Positions 54,063 through 64,000 of a stretch of DNA of 64,000 nucleotides are shown one piece after another. Position 1 is the stretch's first letter. Every line of letters begins with the position of its first letter. Made by a program: the position numbers and the translations under genes. The notes under the pieces were generated by a model. That model was not told the origin of the DNA and ran no database searches. It saw only the letters and a program-made list of their open reading frames with translations. This stretch comes from Mycoemilia scoparia (Eukaryota > Kickxellomycota > Kickxellomycetes > Kickxellales > Kickxellaceae), in the NCBI GenBank assembly GCA_027575805.1, contig JANBPU010000034.1, forward strand, positions 52,094 to 116,093, in the 5' to 3' direction.

Positions 54063-54215
54063 TGGCAGAATCTCCTTCAAAGATATACCAGAATTATACC
54101 CTGGATAATAACTAATAATCTGCCAGATTACAGCCAAAAAGTATGAGTTATGGGCTGATTTGCGGGGAATGTATGAGGGCATCAATCTGTTTCCTTTTGA
54201 TGGAGAACTTGCCAT
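54063..54215 (+). mobile_element. TA-flanked MITE-like element, family 4, copy B
   Basis: 153 bp from TGGCAGAATCTCC to GGAGAACTTGCCA, with TA on both sides (54061-54062 and 54216-54217). The left TA is the same dinucleotide that ends family-1 copy E, so the two elements abut. The interior matches copy A at 4985 (TAATAATCTGCCAGATTACA). Confidence 0.75.
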
Positions 54216-54516
54216 ATGTCGATATCTTGTGCAAATTTGACCCATAAGCCATGCATTTTAGCCTAGTATTGGAGACATTATTCTAACATACTTTTAGATA
54301 AGACTGCCACTTTATAAACAATAAGCAGTTTTAAATGACACAAGAGTAAAGTAATTTTAGCTCAAAAATTTATATCCCCAGTCAGGGTTAGGGTTACAAG
54401 GTATAAAAATGACTATCGCTTTCTCTACAGGGCTAGTTGAGCTATCAATTATCCTCTATGTGTTTCTTTTATTATCTATAATGATGTAGGTATTGGCTTA
54501 GAATTGTAATCTGCAT

Positions 54517-54736
54517 CACATGATCAACTCATAAGTAAAAGTTAATTTATTTTAAAATTAATTTATAATGAATACAGCTTTTATTACAAATTAAGGTTAA
54601 ACAAAGTATCCACTACTATACCTAAAGCCACTTTAATGGGTAAAGGGACTTTGAATGCAGTTATGGATACTTGCACTAATAACTATTTAATTTTAAATAT
54701 TCTATTTTGTTTTTTTACTTAAGGGTTGATCATGTG
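54517..54736. mobile_element. Inverted-repeat element, family 3
   Basis: About 220 bp bounded by CACATGATCAAC (left) and GTTGATCATGTG (right). The similarity continues inward (TCATAAGTAAAA against TTTTTTACTTAAGG). AT-rich non-coding interior. Only one copy is in the window, so this rests on its terminal inverted repeats alone. Confidence 0.55.
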
Positions 54737-54950
54737 ATAATAATGACTACTCTAGGAATAAGCCAAGAGTGACAGCATAGTGGGGGATAAGTATAAAGGA
54801 AGATATATAAAGGGACCAATACTGATATTAGTAGTAGGTAAGGTGTATAACAGAGATGCCCATTATAAATGGGCAAGAGAAATAAAGAGTTATAGAGAAT
54901 AATCTATTTATAGTACTAAGGAATAATAGTCACTATTCTAGGAATCACCC

Positions 54951-54986
54951 ATTAGGAATAGCATGTCCAAATGAGTTATTCCTAAT
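54951..54986. repeat. Perfect 10-bp hairpin
   Basis: ATTAGGAATA (54951-54960) and TATTCCTAAT (54977-54986) are exact inverted repeats around a 16-nt loop. AT-rich, purpose unknown. Confidence 0.6.
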
Positions 54987-55528
54987 AGGACCTTTTGTTT
55001 ATTAATGTTGTAAAGAGAAAAATAAAAATATTATAAGAATTTGGCAAGTTCTTTACTAAAAGGGATAAAGGTAAAAATGGGTTGTCACCAACAGGCCTTT
55101 AGTACTGAAAGCCTACTAAAAGCCTACTATTAAAAATACATTTATACCTGTGGGAATAGATAGACACTCTTATATATTCTTTGAAAATTAACCCATGGCT
55201 AATACATTTTAGTTAGATTCTTAGTGATGATTAACTTGTATCCAAAATAATATTCTAGTAGCCTTTTGGATAAGAATTTGTCATTTATTATTATTGTAAC
55301 TAGTCAGAGTCTATACTCTTTGACTAATACACTACAAAGTCATTTTGTAGCCAATATTGGCTTCAGAGTATAGATATTATAGCTAGGTATATAAAGATGA
55401 CTGTACCTTCATAATTATATTTGTAAGGATCATTTGGTATAATTCTTACCAATGAGTATTAGAAGTGACTAATGTCTAATATAGCTAATTTATATGCAAT
55501 TCTTAGGGACTCATTTGTGTCTAGACCT

Positions 55529-55691
55529 GTGAGGATTTATTTAGGTAAAAATAAGAGAGAGAGAGAGAGAGAGAGCCCACAGGGTTGTAATAACCCTACT
55601 GCATTTATTGTTTATTGATAAGTAATCACTAAAATTAGCCCTTGTTAAATCAAAGTGTGAGAAATATGATGTAGAGCACTGTTAGTCTCAC
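55529..55691 (+). mobile_element. Short element, family 2, copy B
   Basis: 163 bp from GTGAGGATTTATTTAGG to GCACTGTTAGTCTCAC, in opposite orientation to copy A. Longer than copy A mainly through expansion of an internal (GA)n tract (55554-55575). No clear target duplication at its flanks (AGACC / TGGCC next to TGTGAG and CTCACA). Confidence 0.75.
55554..55575. repeat. (AG)n microsatellite inside a family-2 element
   Basis: Eleven AG units. The corresponding place in the family-2 copy at 53870 has only about four, showing expansion after transposition. Confidence 0.85.
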
Positions 55692-55779
55692 ATGGCCTTG
55701 CATGATCTGAACATATTGCACTTAACCATAGGTGATTTTATCAGGTTCAAAATCTAAAGCACAGGCTTTAATGAATCTG

Positions 55780-55906
55780 ATTGGTTAAAGAAAGTGAAAT
55801 TGATTGGCTGGAATCTAAATCAATATGGAAGGAGGAGCAAAGACAAGAGATCAACCAATCATCAATCATTTAAAATGAGATTTTGTAAATTGCTGATTCT
55901 GATTGG
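55780..55906. promoter_or_regulatory. Cluster of four CCAAT boxes upstream of the Mit1-like gene
   Basis: ATTGG at 55780-55784, 55803-55807 and 55902-55906, and CCAAT at 55855-55859, about 145-270 bp before the start codon. Three are in the GATTGG context favoured by the HAP/NF-Y complex. A pyrimidine stretch (CTTTACTTTTTTTTTC) follows at about 55994-56010. Confidence 0.5.
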
Positions 55907-56050
55907 CTAATCCCAAGTTATTATCACTTAGGACAATTTACTTGACTATTTAATGACTGTCCTATAAATAATTCTTTTTACCTCTGTTCCTTCTTTACTT
56001 TTTTTTTCTAAATCTATACTTGTTAACAAATCTAATTTCATTTGATATAA

Positions 56051-59000
56051 ATGTCCAATACAAAGGATGATTCCTATCCCATACCCAAAGAAGATGAAGA
56101 TGAGGAGTTTGATGATGTTGAGTATGAGGTAAAAAGTATCATTGGGAAAAGAGTTTCATCATCTGCTGGGATAGAATATTTTATTGTATGGTTAGGATAT
56201 CCCATTTCAGATTCTACCTGGGAGTCAGAGGAAAACCTTAACTGTCCAAAGGCAGTTTTAAACTTTGAAGTTCAAGTCCAATATGAGAGAAGGGAGGGAA
56301 AGGCCAACACCCATTTTGAAAGACAAGGCCTGGTAGTCCTTCTTGAAGAAGCAAGGGAGTTTTTTGACAACCTTAATGTATTTGAACAAGATGAACAGGA
56401 CCATGAGAAAGACCAACCACAACAGCAAACACTAGATGCCTTTAGAATGATTAATACCCATGATTCGAAGGTTGTCAGGATACTGGACTCAATAAAAGAT
56501 ATAAATGGCACAAAGTACTATCGTGTTCTATGGAAGAATGGTAAAGAGTGTTGGGTTCCTGCGAGGATATTGCCTATTGCCCTTCCACTACTTCAAGCTT
56601 ATGAGCACTCGTGTTTCAAGAAAGAGAGACAAGAAATTGCCAAAGCTCAACAAAAGCTCGATCCTCAAGTTTCGACGCAAACAGAAAAGTTCAAAGGATT
56701 GACTATCAATAGTAGTGACGAAGAAGATAGTTTAGATATAGATACATCAAAGTCGGCAATGCCATTACCTATTCCAAAATCTGTTAATGGATTGCTGTTG
56801 GATTCTTCTGAAGAGGGGGAAACCAAGGTTGACAAAAAACCAAATGGCAAAACTTCGCGAAAAAACCCTGCAAAAATGACCCAACCTGTGGATTTACTTT
56901 CCTCAGAAATAAGCCAAGATTCCAAGGAAAATTTATCAACTTATACCGATTTGAATAGTAGCAGCGAGGATAAGCCCGAGGAGACGAGTAAAGTCGAATC
57001 TAATACTCTTTCAAAAAGTGGTTCTCTAAAGCGAAACAGACGAATCGTTGAAGACAGCAGTAGCGATGAAACTGTCGAGGAAGAAGTGCTTTCATCCAAT
57101 AAATCAGTGGCCGTGCAAAACAAGAAGAGAGCCCGGTGTAGTAGCAGTACCCCACCAATTTCCTCAGATGCCTCGCTAGGCGATGCTGTCGATTCTTTCA
57201 TGGACGTTATGAGTGATAGTGAAGAGGCTCCAACCATGGACCTGCTAGGAACATATGACGAAGAAAATGTGAATGGACAGAATTGTGATATTTGCAGGCA
57301 AGCAAAAGTCGATATCACGGCTATTGATCGCTCTCTTCTATTCGAAAAGGGTTCGGAGGGTAATTTATTAAACCCAAAGGCGGTCGATAGACAGCGCGGA
57401 TTTATAAGGTCATGCTTAGCCTGTGAAATGGCTTGCCACCCTGTCTGCTTTAGGCAGAATCTAACTAAACCCTTGGCAAAGGAAGAGCTATCAGAACCAC
57501 TAAAGATTGAAAGTACTGATTGGGAAACATTGTATAAACAAACCGGCATTTGGTTATGTATATATTGCAGTCTCTGGAAGGATTTCCAAGTAAGCACAAT
57601 ATTGACATCTCGTCCAGAGGAAGGCGTTGAGGATAGCAATGATTGGAGCAGTGTTGGAACCTTTAAAGATTCAGCTGCAAGTAAAAAGGCACCGAAATAC
57701 GATATCGAGATATTTAACAAGCACCAATTCCTTGTCAAGTTTGAAGGACGCTCATATCGTCATCTTGCATGGGTCCCTTTTATTTGGCTAAAGCAATCTC
57801 GAGTCTCGTTAATTAGGTCATATCTTCGAAGACTGCGGGGACATGCGCCACTAACGAGAAATTTAGTTGTTAATAGTAGTTGGACACTTCCAGAGAGAAT
57901 TTATGATGCACAGCTTTTACCCAACAGCATTGTCTCTACTAGGAAGTCCGAGTTCAAGACAAAGATTAATGCTGCCAGACTCAAGTGGGATGAAGACCAC
58001 AAAAAGCCTGGCGATGTTCAACACGAAAAAAACAATAAAAGCGACGAGCCAGTTAGCCCATCAAAGCTCCGTAAAATCAACAGTAATAGCCCACAGGGAG
58101 TTAAAGATGTAAATCTTGAAGCATATACCAATCCCTACATCGACCTTGACCCTGAGTTGTATACTAATGTCCAAAATGTATTTGTAAAGTGGGCAGCACT
58201 GGAGATGGATCAGTCTACATGGGACACTGTGCCATCGCCATTTGATGAGCCAATATCGTATAAGAAGTGGTCAGATCTTTTTATGGTCTGGAAAGATAAG
58301 TGCTCCGTCAGTGTTAATGAAATGAAAGAATATAGTAAAAGCTTGTCCAGTGCAGAACGAAAAAGAAACTCCGTCTTTTGCGAATTCAAGAACAAGCCGT
58401 GGTTTATTGGGGATGGTCAGCCAAAACTCAAACTATTTGATCACCAGTTGGAGGGCCTCAACTTTTTATCATATAAGCGGAGCCAAAATCTTTCTTGTAT
58501 CCTGGCAGATGACATGGGACTAGGAAAAACAATTCAGACTATTGCATTCATCGCAACTGTGTTTTGCTCATCTATTCCAACCGATGCGCTGAAGGGCAAA
58601 AACAGCAAAAAAACAGCATTGACAACATGTAATAAGGGCACTGGGCCTTTCTTGGTAGTGGTCCCTAATTCAATAGTCACGAATTGGCTAAGAGAGTTCG
58701 AGATGTGGGCTCCATTTCTTATAGCAGAACCCTACTTTGGTGGTGCAAGTTCCCGTGCACTGTACGAAAAGTATGCAATTTTTGGCCAATGTGATGGCGG
58801 TATAGCTAAAAGCTCAAAAAAGTCCCGGAGATCTATGGCAGCACACGTTCTTGTTTGCACCTACGATGTCTTTGTTAACGACGATAGCTTTAATACTATC
58901 AAGTCTATCAATGCAGAGTGGGAATACCTGGTGGTTGATGAAGGTCATCGACTCAAGAATGACCGTGCAAAGCTATTCAAGAATCTGAACAAGCTTAAAA

Positions 59001-62000
59001 TAAATAAGCGGGTATTGCTAACAGGTAAATTATTTCATCATATTCATTAGTGTAGAATATATTTGGAACGAAAATATGGCATGAATTTGGCATTTGGTTT
59101 ACCAACAATCTCTATTTTTATGAATCATTTTGCTCTAAAATACTTTAGGAACCCCGCTGCAAAACAACGTTCGTGAATTGCTTACATTGATGAGCTTCGT
59201 TGATCCCATCAAGTTTGGCGATATTGATGGGCTTGAGGAAAAATATGGCAATATCGAAGAGGCCAATATTAGTGAACTCCATGACCTGCTTAGACCATAC
59301 TTCCTAAGAAGAACCAAGGAGCAGGTCCTGTCGAAGCTGCCACCAAAGCACGAGATATTTGTTCCAATCAGCATGACGTCCATTCAGAGACAGCTTTATA
59401 GAGCGGCGCTTGGAAAAAATGTAGAGCTCCTAAAGTCGATCTATGCCACTATACACAATAAGGATAGAAAGGCAGAGAACGGGAGTAAATCAGCAACTGC
59501 AAAGAAGCACCACTATATGCTCAATAACATGCTGATGGAGATTAGAAAGATCATTAACCATCCATACATGATCGATGGTGCAGAGCCTGCTTTTAATACC
59601 TTGCAGGAAACTCATGACCAACTAGTTAAGGCAGGTGGAAAAACCAAATTCCTCAAAGGTCTTTTAAAGCAGCTCAAAGAGAAGGGACATCGCGTACTGC
59701 TGTTTTCTCAGATGAAAAGGTCGCTTGATATCCTGGAGGACGTCCTGTTCGGCGAAGGCTATGGGTACGTACGTATGGATGGAGATACCAGCAGCATTGT
59801 TCGACAGAATATGGTTGATAAATTCAATGAACCAGAATCAAAGCTGTTTGCCTTTCTATCCACTACCCGAGCTGGTGGGCTTGGCCTCAACTTGACTTCT
59901 GCCGATGTGGTTATAATATATGACCCTGATTGGAATCCGCATATGGACATACAGGCACTCTCACGAGCCTACAGAATAGGTCAGACTAAACCAGTGATGG
60001 TATTTAAGCTCATGACACAGGACTCTGCAGAAGAGAAGATGGTTAAGGTAGGAGCTCGCAAGATGGTTCTTGACCATCTAATCATTGAATCGCTACGAAA
60101 CCAAAAGGATTCTGACGAGGATGAAGTGGACAACAAAGACATTGAGCAGGCTTTAAGGTTTGGCGCAGAATTCCTATTCGGTGAGAATGCCGAGGAACGG
60201 GCTGCGAGCAGAGAAATCGAATATGATGATAAACGCATTAGCGCTCTGCTAGATGAGTGCAAAAATAGCCTTGCTGAAGCAGCCAAGAGAAAGGAGGAAG
60301 AAAACAACAGTGACAACAAGACGGGTGGAGATAAAGATTCAGCAAAGAAGAAAGGCTTTGGGTATGGCCGCGTCTGGGAATATGAAAAGGAAGATATTAT
60401 TTTGCAAGATAGCGAAGTGTCTACGCCCGCTGTTGATGCCTCAGAAGAGAGCAATTATGGTGGATTCTGGGATAAACTATTCAAGGATAATGCTGCCAAC
60501 AATAGTAGCGATGATGTGAAAAAGGCTCAGCAGGAGTATGGTCGAGGACATCGCAAACGTGCCCAAGACATTTGCTACAGCGAAAAGAAGGCATTCGAAT
60601 CTACACCTAAAAAGCCAAAATCGAAAAAGACTGAAACTGGAGAAAATGAGGATAAAAAGGATAGCGATTATGTCCCTATATCTGATAATGAAGCTGATGA
60701 TCTAAAGCTAGACCTTGAGCTCGAACAGTTGACTTATCAAACCGAAACAGGACCACCGATTTTGACTGCAACACAGCCACAATCTATCCAGAACACTATG
60801 CCTCATCAGACCACTGCCATGATCCCTGACAGACAGCAGTCTATTAATGTTCAGAAATCAGCAGTGGCTCAGCATCCACCATCACTACCAGTTCACCCAC
60901 CAAGAGTAAATCGAAATACTCAGTTAGTACCACAACAGACCCCAGCCTCTCAGATCCAGAATCCGCAAGCATTTATGCAGCAAGATGAAATATTCTATAA
61001 GGATATACTTTTCAAATTCAAGAAGACGATTTGCCAGCTGCTGAGACAGCCATATGCTCCTTTAAGGGAGCCTGAAAATGTTTTGAGACAAGATTTTTCT
61101 GAAATACATAGAAACTCACAGGAATATTTGACCCGCGGAATGTTATCAGAGAACAAACCATGTCCGATATGTGACAAGGCAAGACATTCTGATAAATATT
61201 GCAACTCTATTCTTCACCCGACCTTTCCTGTACTTCTCAAATCAATATTTGCACATGCAGGATGCCGAGAAAGTGTTATTATCAAAGCACTTTTGATATG
61301 GTATAAACTCCATTTTTCTTTATTTCACATACATCAAAGTCAGTCACGAGCCCAGCCTATGAATAATAATAATAGTCCCATTCAGACTAGTGAGGGTATT
61401 ATTCTATCAGGGTCTAATACCTCTGTATTGCAGAGACCAGGGTCTTCGCCAACAGCTAATTATAACTTCAGCGCACAGCCTAGACCTGCTCCTATGTCTT
61501 CCCAACCAACAACACGACCAGTTCAAGTTTTATACCAGCAGTCAACTGGAGCTAATATTCCAGCAAAGCAGGGTGTTTCTACAGCAGCTCCTGGATTCAG
61601 TTCATTTCGTGTTCAGGCCACTGGGCCACCACAGGTAGTAACGAGACCACCCATGCTGCCGTCTGATTCCCAAAGAAAGCCAAATTTCTCTCCAGTCCAG
61701 AATATTCAGTCAAAGCCAAGCCTCCCTACCGCATTGCCAAATCCATCTATCCAAGGTCCTAACCCACCTCGTCCTCAACAGGGTGGTGTAGGCGCTGTCA
61801 ACTCAAGCTCTATGAGTGCTCAGACAATTAATGTAAATAAGGAACCTACTGTAAGCAGACCTATGCAAGCTTCTAATCCTCCAAGCTCTCAACAGGCTGT
61901 GGGCACTGTTGCCGCAGGAATCATGGCGCCTCAAGCAACCCTTGCAAATAAGCAGCCTTTTGGAAATACAGCTATAAATGCTTCTAATACACCACGACCT

Positions 62001-63908
62001 CCGAAGGGTGCCAGCACCGCCACTACTAGCTCCATGAACCCTCAAGCAACTCTTGCAAAGAAAGATCCTGTTGCAAGCGCACCTATGCAAGCACCTAACA
62101 CACATCGTTCTCAACAGGGTGTTAGCACTGTCGCCACAAGCGTCATAGGAGCTCAAGGGGCCATTGTGAGGACAGAACCTATAGTCTCAAGTCAGTTAAA
62201 AAAGGCTACTGCTACTTCCCTGCCTGTTACCTCGAATCGCCCACAAGTGAAACCAAGCCAGCCATCTGTATCTTCAACTCATACACCAGTGTCAAAGCCT
62301 CCAGAAGCAGAAAAACCACCAATTTCACGCGCAATGACACTTGAGCAAAGGCGACTTCAGGCTTTACGCTTAACCCAGCAGTGGTACAACAAGGATGGTA
62401 GTGGTACTAACTCGGATAAAAATACAAAGCCAGCATCTCCTAGTCGGACTCCAACTCCTACAACAGCTACCACTTCTACAGCTACTGGTGCTGTTACTGG
62501 AAATGCAGCTCCAAAGAGTACAGCAAGCACACTTGTCCTGCCAAGATCGATTCAAGGTTCAAAATCTGCACAAGTAGCCCCCCAAAGACCATCGCTCCCA
62601 CCCCCAGCGGCCCAGCCACCAGTAGAAAGTCATGCAAAAAAGGCTCTTGAGCAAAACTTGGCCCAAAAAAGTGCTCCAAACAATGTCGCTGTTTCAGCAT
62701 CACCATCATCATCGCAATATGCCCAATCTCAGGTGAATGTGCAGCCTAGAAGCGTATCTCAACCCCATACTTCAAACAACACCAAGAATCAACAACGACA
62801 GAGTATTCCATCACAACAACAGCAGCAGCCCCAGAGACAGCCAACATCTAGCAATTGCACCACCACAGCGGCTACCGCCATTACTACTACTGCTGCTGCT
62901 CCCAAGCCCACTCCTGCTACAGAGCGAAAATATACTGCTGAAGAATGGCTGAAGTTGATGGTCGAGGAAACACTTGAGTCCAATAGGATAAATAGCCCTG
63001 CAGGTAGCCAAGCTGGGCAGATTAATCAAGCTTTCCTAAATAGTGTCGTGCCTGGGCAAAGTACACAGCAGCAACAGCAACAAACCTTGCAAATCAGCAC
63101 CACAGCTATTCAGCCAATATCAGTCACGCCAACTCAATACGGGACATCTCCGGTACAGGGTTTTACATCTACTTCACATAATGGCCAGATAGATCCTCGA
63201 TATCAGCAGAGACTACCTTCTGGTAACGTCTACTACGATAACGTAAACAATGTTTACTATGTCAGCCAAAGCAATGGGCAGGTTATTGCTCACTACCCAC
63301 AAAGCTACTACGACACTCCTCCAGTAAGCCAGACAGGTGTTGTGATTTCAAGAAATCATCAAGCATTCCGTAGCGCATCGCCAATGACCTCATTGCAGGA
63401 AAACATCAACCGCAGCGGGTTTTCACATCCATCACAAATAACTGAAATTGATAATCAGATAATCCCTTCTAATATCCACACTTCTAGTCGTTCTCAAACC
63501 CCAGTAAGCATGAGCAGAATGATTTCTCCACAAAATGTTGTCGCAAGCAATGTGGATATTCACAGCATTCCCTCTCCATCGCCTTCAGCAAGCTCACTAC
63601 ATTCTGTTATATCTCAGCAGCAAGTTGTTAGTTCTAATGTATCAAATCCTGGTGGAGCGTTGCAGCCATTCAACAATAACAACAATCATCTGCCAAAGAA
63701 TTATGATATGGTTTGTCCGCTGTGTTTTAAAGAAACACATGATCCTGATCAATGTACCCATCGCTTCAACTTGACCAAGCTCCAAAGGCAATATGAATAC
63801 ATGTTACTTTTGGGAATACCACCAATCACTAAAAACGTGCTTTTGAGAGCTGTTAAGTCATACATTGATGAGGCACGCCAGGCTCACTATAATATTGGCC
63901 AAAAGTAA
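56051..63908 (+). CDS. Mit1/Mi-2-like chromodomain-PHD-Snf2 chromatin remodeller
   Basis: Two exons: 56051-59024 and 59149-63908. The 124-nt phase-1 intron (donor GTAAAT, acceptor TTAG) sits inside the motif LLTG-TPLQNN. About 2577 aa. Order: chromodomain (about 26-75, YFIVWLGYPISDSTWESEEN); a second degenerate chromo-like unit (KYYRVLWKNGKECWVPARIL); a PHD-type zinc region (CDICRQAKVD near 412, ACEMACHPVCF, LCIYC); a chromo-like stretch with VKWAALEMDQSTWDTV. The Snf2 ATPase follows: FDHQLEGLNFL at 796, ADDMGLGKT near 820, VVDEGHRLKN near 962, STTRAGGLGLNLTSADVVII, RAYRIGQTKPVMVFKL. A Pro/Gln/Thr-rich tail of over 1000 residues carries two C-x2-C-x5-H-x4-C motifs (near 1663 and 2514) and a tandem repeat. 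Domain content fits CHD3/4 or fission-yeast Mit1 (SHREC), far longer than Mit1 (about 1400). Confidence 0.85.
61161..61340 (+). repeat. C-terminal zinc module 1 of the Mit1-like protein
   Basis: Encodes CPICDKARHSDKYC followed by about 45 mostly helical residues. Paired with the module at 63714-63893. Confidence 0.55.
61761..62207 (+). repeat. Four tandem 37-38-residue repeats in the Mit1-like tail
   Basis: Units begin at 61761, 61875, 61986 and 62097 (114, 111, 111, 111 nt). Each starts N-P/T-x-R/S-x-Q/P-Q/K-G/A. A middle SSM/GIM-x-x-QAT-x-x-x-K-x-P segment follows, and units 1 and 3 end PMQA-S/P. Clear protein-level internal duplication inside a disordered region. Confidence 0.8.
63714..63893 (+). 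repeat. C-terminal zinc module 2 of the Mit1-like protein
   Basis: Encodes CPLCFKETHDPDQC followed by a helical end (LQRQYEYMLLLGIPPITKNV). Same spacing of Cys/His and same downstream layout as the module at 61161. Confidence 0.55.
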
Positions 63909-64000
63909 TTTTTTTTAGCAATAATGATGATTAAGCATTTTATTACTCCTATGGAGGTAGCTGTATGCCACATACACTAAAGTTGTGTTTACCAAATTAA

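Larger units (their letters stand above)
53383..56050. other. Repeat island upstream of the Mit1-like gene
   Basis: 2.7 kb without a credible ORF, holding members of all four short-element families, several microsatellites, a hairpin at 54951-54986 and the CCAAT-rich promoter of the next gene. Confidence 0.65.

Noticed and set aside
54384..54395. Telomere-like GGGTTAGGGTTA
   Set aside because: Only two units, inside ordinary AT-rich sequence with genes on both sides; no interstitial telomere array.
56941..57738. 265-codon minus-strand frame opposite the Mit1-like PHD region
   Set aside because: The plus strand has conserved Cys/His motifs of a PHD-type region; the antisense frame has no recognisable motif.
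1..64000. CRISPR arrays, rRNA genes, autonomous transposons, viral genes, secondary-metabolite clusters
   Set aside because: None seen: no regularly spaced repeats, no rRNA sequence, no transposase, reverse transcriptase or capsid-like frame.

Overview
The window is a gene-dense piece of a fungal nuclear genome. Evidence: CHO2-type phospholipid methyltransferase, KRE2/MNT1 (GT15) mannosyltransferase, Ytp1-like membrane protein and Prs5-like PRPP synthetase homologue; spliceosomal introns of about 75-255 nt with GTAAGT-type donors; one tRNA gene with internal A and B boxes. Genes usually missing from ascomycete yeasts (an INTS3/Integrator subunit, a NuSAP-like spindle protein, a DCAF11-like WD protein) point to an early-diverging, zygomycete-grade fungus. 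Genus cannot be fixed from the sequence.

Layout, left to right: CHO2 (+, cut by the left edge); VPS74/GOLPH3 (-); Ser/Pro-rich protein with an Sld3-like central part (+); tRNA-Gln(UUG) (-); VPS51 (-) divergent from a Nudix hydrolase (+); KIN1/MARK-like kinase (-); Ytp1-like protein (-, 2 exons); HSL-type alpha/beta hydrolase (-, 2 exons); PRS5-like PRPP synthetase (-, 2 exons); NuSAP-like SAP protein (+, 2 exons); FUN30/SMARCAD1 remodeller (-); GRHPR-type reductase (+, 5 exons with a 27-nt microexon); UPF3 (+, 2 exons); a 54-aa putative membrane protein (+); BolA-like protein (-, 3 exons); COG3 (+, 2 exons); KRE2/MNT1-like mannosyltransferase (-); GT25-like protein (-); an orphan coding remnant (-); ROK1/DDX52 helicase (+, 5 exons, one GC-AG intron); INTS3 (+, 6 exons); DCAF11-like WD protein (-, 5 exons); a repeat island with a 10-N assembly gap at its left edge; and a giant Mit1/Mi-2-like chromodomain-PHD-Snf2 remodeller (+, 2 exons). 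Exon joins were set by hand from splice signals, reading phase and family conservation.

Between genes lie at least four families of short non-autonomous inverted-repeat elements. The best defined (family 1) is about 115-119 bp, flanked by TA, with five copies across the window. One copy is interrupted by a member of a second family; removing the insert and one target duplication leaves exactly 115 bp. The 53.4-56.0 kb interval holds members of all four families.

Functionally the genes are mostly housekeeping, with a cluster of Golgi/endosome functions (VPS74, VPS51, COG3, KRE2-like, GT25-like) and of chromatin/RNA functions (FUN30, Mit1-like, UPF3, ROK1, INTS3). Nothing resembles a secondary-metabolite cluster, CRISPR array or virus.
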